Assembly: GCA_031271905.1 (NCBI GenBank)
Contig: JAISUT010000054.1
Span: forward strand, 62,001 to 126,000
Length of the DNA: 64,000 nucleotides
Direction of reading: 5' to 3'
Source: Acidobacteriota bacterium
GTDB taxonomy: Bacteria; Acidobacteriota; UBA6911
Part shown: positions 51,413 to 60,898 of the stretch, one piece after another
Numbering within the stretch: the stretch's first letter is position 1
How the letters are laid out: every line of letters starts with the position of its first letter
Notes under the pieces: generated by a model
What the model saw: only the letters and a program-made list of their open reading frames with translations
Told to the model about the DNA's origin: nothing
Database searches by the model: none
Translations under genes and position numbers: made by a program

Positions 51413-52369
51413 CTACACCCCCAGCGCCTTGATTAACGCCGCGATCTTGCCGACGGTCACCGGGTGGCGCAGCACCACGGCGTCCGAACCGGAGGCCAGG
51501 CACGCCGCCGCCGTCACCGCCTCCATCTGGATCGCCCTCTGTTCGAGCTCCCCCCACTCCGGCACGTCCTCGGCGGAGGCTATCGACTCCTTGACCGCCC
51601 AAGCCTCCTGCGACACCAGGGTGACGATCGGCATCTGCAACATCGCGTCCTCCTGCTCCAGCGCCGCCGCGCGCACCCGGTCCATGGTGGAGGCGACGTA
51701 CTCGAAGCCGTAGCCCGCCGCCGCGCCGCCGACGTTCATGGCGATGCTCTCCTTGGGGACGCCGAGCTGGGTCATCAGGACGTTGAGCTGCTTGGCGAGG
51801 TTGATGTCCACCGCCGACTCCGCGCCGACCTTGTGGCCGTAGGCCAGGGCCGCCGCCGCGCCGATTTGCTTGTAGTCCTCCTCGCGGGCGGAGAGGAAGA
51901 GGACGTTGCGCCCTTGCAATGCCTCGGCCAGCGCCGTGAAAAGCGCGGTGTCCTTCTCCACGTTCTTGCAACCGGCGATGGCGACGGGCAGGGGCGAGGC
52001 GTCGAGGGCTTCCTTGGCGAGGGCGACGCATTCCTCGACCGGGCGGTCGACGCCGCCGGGGTCTGCGCCTTCGAAGCGGAGGCAGACGAAGTCGGCGCCG
52101 TCGAGGGATGCGGCGCGCCGGACGCGCTCGGCCAAGGTCGCCGCGCCGTCGTAACAGGCGGCGAGGAGCGGCAGCCCCTCGGCGGCGAACCCGGTGTCGG
52201 CGACCTCGACGCCGACCTTCGGCAGACGGGGCGGCGCATCGGGCTTGGCGTCGAAGAAATGGAGCGGCAGGGTGCCGCCGCCGCCGATGGTGACGGCGCT
52301 TGGACCCGGGCCGAAGGTCAGCGCGCCGATGGACGCCTTGAACGAACGTGGTTTGCTAACGAATGACAT
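51413..52369 (-). CDS. acsD: Corrinoid/iron-sulfur protein small subunit
   Basis: 318 residues forming a TIM barrel typical of the CFeSP small subunit (VGVEVADTG, NVGGAAAGYGFEYVASTMDR). It caps the corrinoid held by AcsC. I chose the ATG at 52369 because GAGG is a few bases upstream; the open frame to 52399 adds ten residues without support. The 111 bp between it and cooC contain a short stem-loop module that recurs at 60034-60066. Confidence 0.94.
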   Translation of the reverse strand: MSFVSKPRSFKASIGALTFGPGPSAVTIGGGGTLPLHFFDAKPDAPPRLPKVGVEVADTGFAAEGLPLLAACYDGAATLAERVRRAASLDGADFVCLRFEGADPGGVDRPVEECVALAKEALDASPLPVAIAGCKNVEKDTALFTALAEALQGRNVLFLSAREEDYKQIGAAAALAYGHKVGAESAVDINLAKQLNVLMTQLGVPKESIAMNVGGAAAGYGFEYVASTMDRVRAAALEQEDAMLQMPIVTLVSQEAWAVKESIASAEDVPEWGELEQRAIQMEAVTAAACLASGSDAVVLRHPVTVGKIAALIKALGV

Positions 52370-52417
52370 GACCGCCTCACACCTCCCTGAACCCGACAAC
52401 CCTGGGCTTTGTCACGG

Positions 52418-52450
52418 AGCCCTTTCAGGGCTCTTGCAACCGCTTCGCGG
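52418..52450. repeat. Stem-loop module shared with the pyrH-tsf gap, copy 1
   Basis: About 33 bp (AGCCCT-TTC-AGGGCT, spacer, then CAACCGCTTCGCGG) match 60034-60066 with about three differences. It lies between cooC and acsD inside the operon. Confidence 0.7.
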
Positions 52451-52480
52451 TTGATGGCGGGACGCCGCCCCGCGCCCCGC

Positions 52481-53242
52481 TTACAAGCCTAGCTTCTCGA
52501 TGATCGGGCGCAACGCCTGCTTGACGGGGCTGTCCTCCGGAACTGCGGAGCTGGGCCGCCCCTCGCAGTCGTAGCGGTAGACCGCCTGGTCGTCCGGCAA
52601 CGCGCCGAGCAGTTCGAGCTTTTGCGCCGCGACCTCCTCCAACACCCCCGGGTCGGGCACGCCCCCCGGCGTCCGGTTCACGACCAGGCCGACCTTCCCA
52701 GGGTTCAGCTTCAGCTCCTCCGCCATGCGGGCGATGCGCCCCGCCGCCTGGACGCCGCGACGCGACGAGTCGCTCAGAAGCAGCAGGACGTCGATGGCGG
52801 GCAGGATGCCCCGGCTGATGTGCTCCATCCCCGCCTCGTTGTCCACGACGATGTAGCGGTAGGCGGCCGAGTGTTTGTCCACCTGCGTCTTCAAGACGCC
52901 GTTGACGAAGCAGTAGCATCCCTTGCCCTGCGTGCGCCCCATGACAAGCATGTCGTAGCGCGCCCCCTCGACGAGGGCGTCGCCGAAGCGGAACTCGGCG
53001 TATTCCTGCTTGGTCATCCCCGCCGGGACCTCGCCGCCGTCCGCTTCGCCGCGCAGCATCTGCTCGCGGATGTCGCCCAGCGTGGCAGGCAGCTCCACCC
53101 CCAGCACCTCGTTGAGGTTGGAGTTCGGGTCGGCGTCCACCGCGAGGACGGCGCCGTCGTTCTTCTTGCTCAGGTATTCGATCAGGATGCCGCAGACGGT
53201 GGTCTTGCCGGTGCCGCCTTTTCCAGCCACTGCGATGGTCAT
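52481..53242 (-). CDS. cooC: CooC-type nickel-insertion ATPase
   Basis: 253 residues of the MinD/ParA fold. The deviant Walker A KGGTGKT is at 8-14, followed by V-D-A-D-P-N. The Cys109-x-Cys111 pair (G-K-G-C-Y-C-F-V-N) binds nickel between two monomers in CooC. It matures the nickel clusters of CODH and/or acetyl-CoA synthase. It is the promoter-proximal gene of the acs operon. A GTG at 53251 with GGAGGA upstream is a competing start and would add three residues. Confidence 0.92.
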   Translation of the reverse strand: MTIAVAGKGGTGKTTVCGILIEYLSKKNDGAVLAVDADPNSNLNEVLGVELPATLGDIREQMLRGEADGGEVPAGMTKQEYAEFRFGDALVEGARYDMLVMGRTQGKGCYCFVNGVLKTQVDKHSAAYRYIVVDNEAGMEHISRGILPAIDVLLLLSDSSRRGVQAAGRIARMAEELKLNPGKVGLVVNRTPGGVPDPGVLEEVAAQKLELLGALPDDQAVYRYDCEGRPSSAVPEDSPVKQALRPIIEKLGL

Positions 53243-53281
53243 GGGTCTCACGCGGTCTTTCCTCCGGTGACAGCAATGGCT

Positions 53282-53310
53282 ATTGTAAATCATTCCCGGC
53301 GGGATGCGAA
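53282..53310 (-). promoter_or_regulatory. Promoter of the acs operon (TTCGCA-17-TACAAT)
   Basis: On the minus strand a -35-like TTCGCA (53310-53305) is 17 bp from TACAAT (53287-53282), about 40 bp before the cooC start. Confidence 0.5.
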
Positions 53311-53383
53311 GCGGAGAAAGTTTTTTTTCGGATTTTCCCGCCCTATATCCGGCGGCGCCCCGCCAATCGGCGGTGCGCGCGGT

Positions 53384-54247
53384 TCAGACGGCGGAGTAGG
53401 AGCCGAGCAGCTTGAAATACAGGGTCAGCTCCCGCAGGTGGCGCAGGGCGTTGCGGCACTCCGGGCTGCTTGCGCCGATGCCGAGGTCGAGGTAGAAAAG
53501 GTACTCCCACGGCGTCCCCCGGATGGGGCGCGACTCGATCTTCGTCATGTCGATGTCGCGCAGGGCGAAGACCGAGAGCGCCTTGAAAAGCACCCCCGGC
53601 TCGTTGCGCAACCCGAACACGATCGAGGTCTTGTCGCCGTCCCGCCTGCGCCCGCCGTGGCGCGCCAGCGCGAGGAAGCGGGTGTAGTTCTCCGGATCGT
53701 CCTCGACGCCGTGTTTGATCACGTTCATGCCGTAGACCGTGGCGGCCTTCACCGAGGCGATGGCTGCGGCGTCGCGCGGGCGTTGCTCGCTGACGAACTT
53801 GACGCTCCCGGCCGTGTCGTAGAAAGGGACGCGCTCCACCCCCTTCATCCTGCCCAGGAGCTTCGTGCATTGCTCCAGCGCCACCGGATGCGAGTAGACG
53901 CGCTTGACCTGCCGGAACGACACGCCCGGCGCGGCGATGAGACAGTGCTCGATGCGCAGGGAGGTCTCGGCGACGATCTCCAGCGAATGGCGCGCCAGCA
54001 GGTCGAAGTTCTTGTGGATGCTCCCCGCCAGGGAGTTCTCGATGGGGATGACGGCGTAGTCGGCCTCTTTGCGCGCGACCGCCTCGAACGAGCGCTCGAA
54101 CGAGCCGGCATGCACCGGCTCGCTCCCCGCGCCGAAGAAGCGCAGGCTCGCCTGGTGGCTGAACGATCCCAGCTCCCCCTGGATGGCGACTTTCACGGCT
54201 TTCGCGGCCTGGGCGCGCGCGCCGGACGACGTCTTCTTCGCAACCAT
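53384..54247 (-). CDS. pheA: Prephenate dehydratase (monofunctional)
   Basis: 287 residues from 54247. The dehydratase domain begins V-K-V-A-I-Q-G-E-L-G-S-F-S-H-Q and has VIPIENSLAGSIHKNFDLL and the catalytic E-N-Y-T-R-F. The C-terminal ACT domain starts at TSIVFGLRNEPGVLFKAL and carries the ESRPIRGTPWEYLFYLDL phenylalanine-sensing element. It makes phenylpyruvate. There is no chorismate mutase domain. An alternative start at 54262 is possible; neither has a strong ribosome site. The gene follows leuA by 81 bp. Confidence 0.93.
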   Translation of the reverse strand: MVAKKTSSGARAQAAKAVKVAIQGELGSFSHQASLRFFGAGSEPVHAGSFERSFEAVARKEADYAVIPIENSLAGSIHKNFDLLARHSLEIVAETSLRIEHCLIAAPGVSFRQVKRVYSHPVALEQCTKLLGRMKGVERVPFYDTAGSVKFVSEQRPRDAAAIASVKAATVYGMNVIKHGVEDDPENYTRFLALARHGGRRRDGDKTSIVFGLRNEPGVLFKALSVFALRDIDMTKIESRPIRGTPWEYLFYLDLGIGASSPECRNALRHLRELTLYFKLLGSYSAV

Positions 54248-54328
54248 GTCTTTGCCCCGCATTCCGCGCGAACCGCCGCCTGTCGCAGAGGGCGGCTGCG
54301 CATCCTCGCCCCTGCGGCGCACCCGCCC

Positions 54329-55864
54329 CTAGCGGTTGCGGTGGGCGTCCAGCGCCATCTGGTAGTGTATCGACTTGTTCACCGCGTCTACGTAGGCGCG
54401 GGCGCTCGCCTCCACCACGTCCAGGCTGGCGGCCTTGCCGATGAAGGCGGCCTTGCCGAAATTCACCTTCATGAAGACCTCGCCCACCGCGTCCTTGCCG
54501 TGCGTGATGGCGCGCACGGTGTAGTCGATGAGCTTCCCCTCGATGCCCGTGATGCGGTCCACCGCCTTGAGCATGGCGTCCACCGGGCCGCTGCCGGTGG
54601 CCGAGTCCTTGAGCAGCACCCCGTCCTTCTCCAGCAGGATCGTGGCGGTGGCGATCACCTGGTTGCCCGCGATCGACTGGATGTTCTTCACCTTGTAGAC
54701 CGACGGGGTGACGTGCAGGGCGTCGCGCACGATGATGACCAGGTCGTCGTCGTAGACCTCTTTCTTCTTGTCGGCGACCTTCTTGAGCAGGACGTAGGCC
54801 TTGTCCAGCTCCGCGTCGCTGAGGTTGAACCCCATCTCCTCGTACCGCTGCCGCAGGGCGTGGCGGCCCGAGTGCTTGCCCATCACCAGGTGGTTCTCCT
54901 TGATGCCCACGTCCTCGGGCCGCATGATCTCGTAGGTCTGCTTCGCCTTGAGCACGCCGTCCTGGTGGATGCCCGACTCGTGGGCGAAGGCGTTCTTGCC
55001 GACGACCGCCTTGTTGGGCTGGACGATCACGCCGGTCAGGTTGGTGACCATGTTGCTGGAGGCGAAGATCTCCTCGGTCTGGACGCCGCACTCCACGCCG
55101 AAAAGGTCGCGGCGCGTCTTGAGCGCCATGACGATCTCCTCCAACGAGGCGTTGCCCGCGCGCTCGCCGATGCCGTTGACGGTGCATTCCACCTGCCGCG
55201 CGCCGCCCTGCACCGCCGCCAGGGAGTTGGCCACCGCCATGCCCAAGTCGTCGTGGCAATGCACCGAGACCACCGCCTTGCCGATGTTCGGCACATGGTC
55301 GAACAGGTGCCGGACGCGCGCCGTGTACTCGGACGGCGCGGTGTAGCCCACCGTGTCGGGGATGTTCACCACCGACGCGCCGGCGTCGATGACCGCCTCG
55401 GCGACCTTCGACAGGTACGCGAGGTCGGAGCGGGTGGCGTCCTCGGCCGAGAACTCGACCTCGGGGCAGAGCGTCCGGGCGTAGGCCACCGCCTCCCGCG
55501 CCATCTCCAACACCTCGTCGCGCGTCTTGCGCAGCTTGTGCTCCAGGTGGATGTCGGAGGTGGCGAGGAATATGTGGATGCGCGGCTTTGCCGCCCCTTT
55601 GAGCGCCTCCCAGCAACGGTCGATGTCCCCCTTGGCGGCGCGCGCCAGCCCCGCGACGGTCAACGTGCGCACCTTCTCCGCGATACTGCGCACCGACTCG
55701 AAGTCGCCGTCCGAGGAGATCGGGAAGCCCGCCTCGATCACATCGACCCGCAGCCGTTCGAGCTGCTCGGCCAGCATCAGCTTCTCGGCGATGGTCATGC
55801 TGGCGCCTGGCGACTGCTCGCCGTCCCTCAACGTCGTGTCGAAAATCATCACCCGGTCTGTCAT
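54329..55864 (-). CDS. leuA: 2-Isopropylmalate synthase
   Basis: 511 residues, typical of bacterial LeuA. The TIM barrel opens with [35 protein letters not shown] and [14 protein letters not shown] give the metal-site His residues. The C-terminal regulatory domain (~380-511, V-T-P-S-V-Y onward) is the leucine-binding region. It condenses acetyl-CoA with 2-oxoisovalerate. A citramalate synthase role cannot be fully excluded, but the length and N-terminal motif favour LeuA. It needs acetyl-CoA, the product of the neighbouring acs operon. Confidence 0.92.
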   Translation of the reverse strand: MTDRVMIFDTTLRDGEQSPGASMTIAEKLMLAEQLERLRVDVIEAGFPISSDGDFESVRSIAEKVRTLTVAGLARAAKGDIDRCWEALKGAAKPRIHIFLATSDIHLEHKLRKTRDEVLEMAREAVAYARTLCPEVEFSAEDATRSDLAYLSKVAEAVIDAGASVVNIPDTVGYTAPSEYTARVRHLFDHVPNIGKAVVSVHCHDDLGMAVANSLAAVQGGARQVECTVNGIGERAGNASLEEIVMALKTRRDLFGVECGVQTEEIFASSNMVTNLTGVIVQPNKAVVGKNAFAHESGIHQDGVLKAKQTYEIMRPEDVGIKENHLVMGKHSGRHALRQRYEEMGFNLSDAELDKAYVLLKKVADKKKEVYDDDLVIIVRDALHVTPSVYKVKNIQSIAGNQVIATATILLEKDGVLLKDSATGSGPVDAMLKAVDRITGIEGKLIDYTVRAITHGKDAVGEVFMKVNFGKAAFIGKAASLDVVEASARAYVDAVNKSIHYQMALDAHRNR

Positions 55865-55897
55865 GCTCTCCAGTCCTTCATCCTCATGGGACTCGCG

Positions 55898-55938
55898 AAA
55901 ACCCCGGACGCTGCGGCGACGCCGTGTCGCGGGGTTTT
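55898..55938 (-). terminator. Terminator after speA
   Basis: AAAACCCCG (55898-55906) pairs with CGGGGTTTT (55930-55938), with a smaller hairpin inside. On the minus strand it follows the speA stop by about 12 bp and gives CGGGGTTTT at the 3' arm. Confidence 0.65.
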
Positions 55939-55949
55939 GGACGCCCCAG

Positions 55950-57866
55950 TCAATCTTCAAGATAGGTGTAGCTCTCCAAGGCGGCCTCGTAGGACTCGCA
56001 GAACGCCTCCCTGTCCGCCGTCGCAATCCTCGACTGCGCCTCCGCCCGTTGGGCGATCTGACGCAGGCTCTCCAGCAGGTCTTTCGACTGGTAGCCGACC
56101 GCCTCCAGCACTTGGCTGAGCGACGCCCCCCGCACCACCTTGTCGATGTGCGGCCTACCGGCGTCATCCACCAGGAAGTGCGCCTCGTTGGGCGAGCCCA
56201 GCAGGTTGTGGTTCATCCCCAGCGATTCCTGGTACGCGCCGACCAGGAAGATGGCGAGGTAGTAAGGATCATGGTTTACACTATGTAGTTCAAGCGATTG
56301 TTTGACGTCTCGCAAGTCCACGAACTTGTCGATCTGCCCGTCCGAGTCGCAGGTGATGTCGCACAGGGTCGCCTGCACCGTCGGTTCCTCCGTCAGTCGC
56401 GTCAGCGGGACGATAGGGAAAAGTTGATCCAGGGCCCAACTGTCGGGGGTGGACTGGAAGACCGAAAAGTTACAGATGTACTTACTCGCGAGAATATTTT
56501 CAAGATCGATGAATTCTTCCGGTCTTTCCTTCATGGAGCGCGAGAACTTTATCGCCTTGCGACAGATCTCCCAGAAGAGCCACTCCCCCTGGGCGCGGTT
56601 CTGCAAATTCAGATAGCCGAGGTTGAACAGGGACTGGAGCTCCTCCCGGTGTTGCAGGGCGTCGTGGTAATACTCCCGGAAATTCTTGTGGTTGATCTCC
56701 TTGTGCAGATCCATCATCTCGCGCACCACCTCGGAATCGACCTTGGACTGGTCGATCTCCGAGCCGCCCAGGCCGGGGTTCAACGTCCGGATGACGTTCG
56801 TCACGAACAGCGAGTGGTGGGCGACGATGGCGCGCCCGCTCTCGGTGATGATGGTCGGGGGCGGGACGTTCTCCGACTGGCAGATCTCGTTGATGGTGTA
56901 GACGATGTCGTTGGCGAACTCCTGCATGTTGTAATTGATGCTGCAGTCGGACGCCGTGCGGCTCCCGTCGTAGTCCACCCCCAGTCCGCCGCCGACGTCC
57001 AAATACTCGATGGGGAAGCCCATCTTGCAGACTTTGGCGTAGACGCGCGCCGCCTCTTTGATGGCGTTTTTGATGCGGCGGATGTCGGTGATCTGCGAGC
57101 CGATATGGAAATGGAGCATCTTGAGTTGCCGCCCCATCTCCCGGTCGGCGGCCATCCGCAGCAAGTCCAGCAACTGCATGGTGTTGATGCCGAATTTCGA
57201 GGTCTCGCCCCCCGACTCCTCCCACTTGCCCGCCCCGCGGGAGAAGACGCGCACCCGCACCCCCAAGGCGGGGCGCATGTCGAGCGCGGCGGCGACTTCG
57301 GCGACTTTTTTAAGGTCGGAGACCTCCTCCAGCACGATGATCGGGTTCTTGCCCACCTTGGCAGACTGCATCGCCCATTCCAAGTAGCGCCGATCCTTGA
57401 CGCCGTTGCAGATCAGGAGGGCGTTCGGGTGCATGGCGATGGTCAACGCCGCCGCCAGCTCGGCCTTAGTCCCCACCTCCAAGCCGTATTCATAGCGGTG
57501 GCCGGCGGACATCAGGCGCTCCACGACGCTCTTTTTCTGATTCACCTTCATGGGGAAGACCCCGCGATGCCGCGCCCCGTAGTTGTACTCTGCGATGGAG
57601 TTGCGGAAAGCCTCGTGCAACTCCTTGATCCGGGTGTCCAGGATCTGGGGGAAGCGGAGGAGGAAAGGGGCGGTCACCTTCCGCTGCAGGAGCATCTGCA
57701 CCAAGGAGTTGAGCTCGACCCCCATGAGAGGGTTGCGCGTGGGGTGGACCGTGAGGCATCCCTGCTCGCTGACGCCGAAATAGCCGCCGCTCCAGTTTTC
57801 GACGCCGTAGATCCGGTTGGGAATCTCGCTGGGAGAGAGACGGAGACTCTGAGTAAACTCTTTCAT
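55950..57866 (-). CDS. speA: Biosynthetic arginine decarboxylase
   Basis: 638 residues, the normal SpeA size. The PLP Lys is Lys107 in G-V-F-P-M-K-V-N-Q. The phosphate-binding region is [14 protein letters not shown], and the second-subunit Cys/Asp region is [17 protein letters not shown]. It converts arginine to agmatine for polyamine synthesis. It is flanked by a strong terminator downstream and efp upstream, so it is probably its own unit. The 72 bp before it are AT-rich. Confidence 0.96.
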   Translation of the reverse strand: MKEFTQSLRLSPSEIPNRIYGVENWSGGYFGVSEQGCLTVHPTRNPLMGVELNSLVQMLLQRKVTAPFLLRFPQILDTRIKELHEAFRNSIAEYNYGARHRGVFPMKVNQKKSVVERLMSAGHRYEYGLEVGTKAELAAALTIAMHPNALLICNGVKDRRYLEWAMQSAKVGKNPIIVLEEVSDLKKVAEVAAALDMRPALGVRVRVFSRGAGKWEESGGETSKFGINTMQLLDLLRMAADREMGRQLKMLHFHIGSQITDIRRIKNAIKEAARVYAKVCKMGFPIEYLDVGGGLGVDYDGSRTASDCSINYNMQEFANDIVYTINEICQSENVPPPTIITESGRAIVAHHSLFVTNVIRTLNPGLGGSEIDQSKVDSEVVREMMDLHKEINHKNFREYYHDALQHREELQSLFNLGYLNLQNRAQGEWLFWEICRKAIKFSRSMKERPEEFIDLENILASKYICNFSVFQSTPDSWALDQLFPIVPLTRLTEEPTVQATLCDITCDSDGQIDKFVDLRDVKQSLELHSVNHDPYYLAIFLVGAYQESLGMNHNLLGSPNEAHFLVDDAGRPHIDKVVRGASLSQVLEAVGYQSKDLLESLRQIAQRAEAQSRIATADREAFCESYEAALESYTYLED

Positions 57867-57938
57867 GGACTTCCCCCATGCAAGGCAGAAAAATACGATG
57901 CTTTGATTTAAAAAATCACATCAAAACAACCATGTTTG

Positions 57939-58502
57939 TTATGATTTTACGCGCTCCATGTACTTGCCTTCGCTCGTGTCCACGCGAATCAGCTCGCCCT
58001 CGTTGACGAAAGGCGGCACCTGGACGACCAAGCCCGTCTCCAAGGTGGCGGGCTTGTTGACGTTGCTGACCGTGGCACCTTTCAGCCCCGGTTCCGTGGC
58101 AACGACGCGAAGCTCCACCGCGGCGGGGAGTTCGACTCCGATGGGGGTGTTCTCGTAAAACTCGATCTTCAGCTTGATGTTGGGGGTCATGTAGGGGATG
58201 GCGTCCTCAAGCACGTCGGCGGAAAGGTGGAACTGCTCGAAGGATTCCGTGTTCATGAAGTAGTAGTCCGTGCCGTCCGAATAGAGGTACTCGACCTCGT
58301 GCGTTTCGAGGAACGCCTGTTCCAACCTGTCTTCCGAGCGGAACCGGTGCTCGATGATGGAGCCCGACTTCAGCGACTTCAACTTGGTCTGCACCATGCC
58401 GCGCCAATTCCCCGGCGTGATGTGCTGGAAGGAGAAGACGCGATACAATTCGTTGTTATGCTTGATGGTCATGCCCCGTTTGATCTGTGTCGCTGCTATC
58501 AT
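57939..58502 (-). CDS. efp: Elongation factor P
   Basis: 187 residues with three beta-barrel domains. It relieves ribosome stalling at proline runs. The tip loop of domain I, normally P-G-K (modified Lys) or P-G-R, reads T-P-G-N-W-R-G here, so the residue at the tip is Asn. Lysine or arginine modification is therefore unlikely. The start at 58502 (MIAATQIKRGM) is chosen from family length; the frame is open beyond it. The signature KGATVSNVNKPATLETGL is intact. Confidence 0.95.
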   Translation of the reverse strand: MIAATQIKRGMTIKHNNELYRVFSFQHITPGNWRGMVQTKLKSLKSGSIIEHRFRSEDRLEQAFLETHEVEYLYSDGTDYYFMNTESFEQFHLSADVLEDAIPYMTPNIKLKIEFYENTPIGVELPAAVELRVVATEPGLKGATVSNVNKPATLETGLVVQVPPFVNEGELIRVDTSEGKYMERVKS

Positions 58503-58562
58503 CGCTTGCCTCGAAAAATTTTTATAGGAAACTTGTAATAATCGCAAAACGCCCCTGCGACG

Positions 58563-59123
58563 TCATATCTCCATGATCTCGGATTCCTTCTTCTTCAAAA
58601 GGGCGTCGATCTTGTCGATGCAGGCTTTGGTCTGATCCTGCACCTTCTTCAGCGCGTCTTTCTCCTCGTCCTCGGATATCTGCTTCTCCTTGAGCGCCGC
58701 CTTCACCGCGTCGTTGGCGTCGTGGCGCACCTGACGCACCGCCACCCGGTGCTGCTCCCCGATCTGGCCGACCGATTTGGCCAACTGCTTGCGCCGCTCC
58801 CCGGTCAAAGGCGGGATGGGCAGGCGCACCACCTTGCCGTCGTTGGTGGGGTTGAGCCCCAAGTCCGAGGTCAGGATCGCCTTCTCGATCGCAGAGATCG
58901 TCGAAGCGTCCCAAGGCTGGATCACAATCATGGACGGGTCGGGGGTCGAAAGCGACGCCATCTGGCTGAGCGGCGTGGGCGTGCCGTAATAATTGGCTTG
59001 GACGTTGTCCAAGATGCTGACGGAAGCCCTCCCGGTGCGAATCGTCCCCAGATTGCGTTGCAGGTCTTCGACGCACTTGTCCATCCCTTTTTTCGCGTTA
59101 TCCAGAATCTCTTTGACCGTCAT
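58563..59123 (-). CDS. frr: Ribosome recycling factor
   Basis: 186 residues, the family norm. Long helices with KGMDKCVEDLQRNLGTIRTGRAS and the R-L-P-I-P-P-L-T-G-E-R-R-K signature; C-terminal helices are Lys/Glu rich. It splits ribosomes with EF-G after termination. AAAGGAG is six bases before the ATG. It follows pyrH by 75 bp, the usual order. Confidence 0.96.
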   Translation of the reverse strand: MTVKEILDNAKKGMDKCVEDLQRNLGTIRTGRASVSILDNVQANYYGTPTPLSQMASLSTPDPSMIVIQPWDASTISAIEKAILTSDLGLNPTNDGKVVRLPIPPLTGERRKQLAKSVGQIGEQHRVAVRQVRHDANDAVKAALKEKQISEDEEKDALKKVQDQTKACIDKIDALLKKKESEIMEI

Positions 59124-59198
59124 GGCTAGCTCCTTTTTCGTAACATTGGACATGTGTCGCAGCAACCGCCCCCTGCGGCCAAGACGCACCGCACACGG

Positions 59199-59918
59199 CT
59201 ACGCCGTCACTACAGTCCCGATGTCCGCGCCCATCACCACATCGCGGATGTTGCCGCGCTGCAAGAGGTTGAACACCACGATGGGCAACCCGTTCTCCTT
59301 GCACAGCGCGACCGCCGTCGTGTCCATCACCCGCAGGTCTTTCTCCAACACCTCGTGGTAGGTGAGGTGCCGGAACAGCTTGGCGTCCGGGTTCTTCTTG
59401 GGGTCGGAATCGTAGATGCCGTCCACCTTGGTCGCCTTCAGGATCGTCTCAGCCCCGATTTCCATCGCCCTCAAAGCCGCGGCGGTGTCGGTGGAGAAAT
59501 AGGGGTTGCCTATGCCGGCGGCGAAGATGACCACACGCCCCTTCTCCAGATGGCGGATGGCGCGGCGGCGGATGAAGGGCTCCGCCACCTGCTTCATGTC
59601 GATGGCGGACAGCACCCTTGTGAAGACATCCCGCTTTTCCAGCGCGTTTTGCATCGCCAAGGCGTTGATCGTGGTGGCGAGCATCCCCATGTAGTCGCCG
59701 TTCACCCGATCCATCCCCGCCTCGCTGACGGAGATGCCCCGGACGATGTTGCCGCCCCCCACGGTGACGGCGACCTCGACGCCCAGGGAGTGGAGCTCCG
59801 CGATCTCCCCGGCTATCTGCGTCGCCATCGCCGGATCGACGCCATAGCCTTGCCCGCCCATCAGCGCCTCGCCGCTGAGTTTAAGCAGCACCCTGCGGTA
59901 TTTCGGCTTCTCTTGCAT
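59199..59918 (-). CDS. pyrH: Uridylate kinase
   Basis: 239 residues. The amino-acid-kinase fold has [20 protein letters not shown], and [18 protein letters not shown] for UMP and ATP binding. It makes UDP from UMP and is regulated by GTP and UTP in this family. GAGAGG lies four bases before the ATG. It sits between tsf and frr. Confidence 0.96.
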   Translation of the reverse strand: MQEKPKYRRVLLKLSGEALMGGQGYGVDPAMATQIAGEIAELHSLGVEVAVTVGGGNIVRGISVSEAGMDRVNGDYMGMLATTINALAMQNALEKRDVFTRVLSAIDMKQVAEPFIRRRAIRHLEKGRVVIFAAGIGNPYFSTDTAAALRAMEIGAETILKATKVDGIYDSDPKKNPDAKLFRHLTYHEVLEKDLRVMDTTAVALCKENGLPIVVFNLLQRGNIRDVVMGADIGTVVTA

Positions 59919-59967
59919 AAAACCTCTCTCCGCCAACCCGCCCTTTAGAGCAGAGGACATGTGGAGT

Positions 59968-60049
59968 GCGGCGGCAAGCCGCCGCCGCAGCGGGGCGAAG
60001 CCCCGCCACAACCGCGAAGCGGTTGCGTAACGAAGCCCTTTCAGGGCTT
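59968..60049. repeat. Four consecutive short stem-loops between pyrH and tsf
   Basis: Perfect hairpins follow one another at 59968-59985, 59990-60006, 60009-60025 and 60033-60049, most with a GAA/TTC three-base loop. The last is followed by T-rich sequence on the plus strand, i.e. antisense to the operon. The array could tune expression or protect the tsf message. Confidence 0.65.
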
Positions 60050-60066
60050 TTTCAACCGCTTCGCGG
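60034..60066. repeat. Stem-loop module, copy 2 (see 52418-52450)
   Basis: Contains AGCCCT-TTC-AGGGCT and CAACCGCTTCGCGG, as in the cooC-acsD gap. It overlaps the fourth hairpin of the array and ends 12 bp before the tsf stop codon. Confidence 0.7.
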
Positions 60067-60078
60067 CGGTTTGCCGCA

Positions 60079-60672
60079 TTACTCGCCGCCGAGCTTGTAG
60101 CGGACGAACCGGCGCACTTGGATGTTCTCGCCGATCTTCTGGATGAGCGTCGCGATGCAGTCTTGCACCGTCACGGACGGATCCTTGACGAAAGGCTGTT
60201 CCAAAAGGCAGGCTTCCGAATAATACTTGGACATGCGCCCCTCCACGATCTTCTCCAGCACGTTCTCGGGTTTGCCTGTCTGCCGCGCCTGCTCCAAGTA
60301 TATCTCCCGCTCCTTGGCGAGCACGTCCTCGGTGACGTCCTCCTTGCGAATGAAGCGCGGGTCGCTCGCCGCGATGTGCATGGCGATGTCTTTCACCAGC
60401 GCTTGGAATTCGGGGTTGCGCGCCACGAAATCGGTCTCGCAGTTCACCTCGAGCATCACGCCGATCTTGCCGTTGTGAATGTAGGAGCCGATCAGCCCGT
60501 CCTTGGCGTCCCGCGACGACTTTTTCGCCAGCGACGCCAAGCCCCGTTTGCGCAAGATCGTGATCGCCTCTTCCATGTCGCCGTTCGCTTCCGTCAGCGC
60601 GCTCTTGCATTCCATGAAACCGACGCCGGTCTTCTCCCTGAGTTCCTTCACCATATCTGCGGAAATGGCCAT
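60079..60672 (-). CDS. tsf: Elongation factor Ts
   Basis: 197 residues, the short EF-Ts form with a single core subdomain. The N-terminal [16 protein letters not shown] and the [18 protein letters not shown] signature are clear. It is the nucleotide exchange factor for EF-Tu. The start at 60672 follows the family pattern; GGAGG is 12 bases upstream, rather far. It follows rpsB. Confidence 0.95.
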   Translation of the reverse strand: MAISADMVKELREKTGVGFMECKSALTEANGDMEEAITILRKRGLASLAKKSSRDAKDGLIGSYIHNGKIGVMLEVNCETDFVARNPEFQALVKDIAMHIAASDPRFIRKEDVTEDVLAKEREIYLEQARQTGKPENVLEKIVEGRMSKYYSEACLLEQPFVKDPSVTVQDCIATLIQKIGENIQVRRFVRYKLGGE

Positions 60673-60898
60673 GTCTCTAACTAACCTCCCTGTATCCCGG
60701 AGCGCCCTCCCGCCTCTGCCGCCGTTTGCAGGCGGCTTCGCCGTGCAAGCCGACGGCAAACCGACGCGGGTGCGTCTGAAACGAAACAATTTATGCGATT
60801 TTAGTAAAAATCCTGTTTCCCCGGGGGCGCCGGGAAAACAGGATGAACATCCGTTGGAAAACCTTCGCAACGGCAGGCGGGCGGATGGCGCCCCGCCC

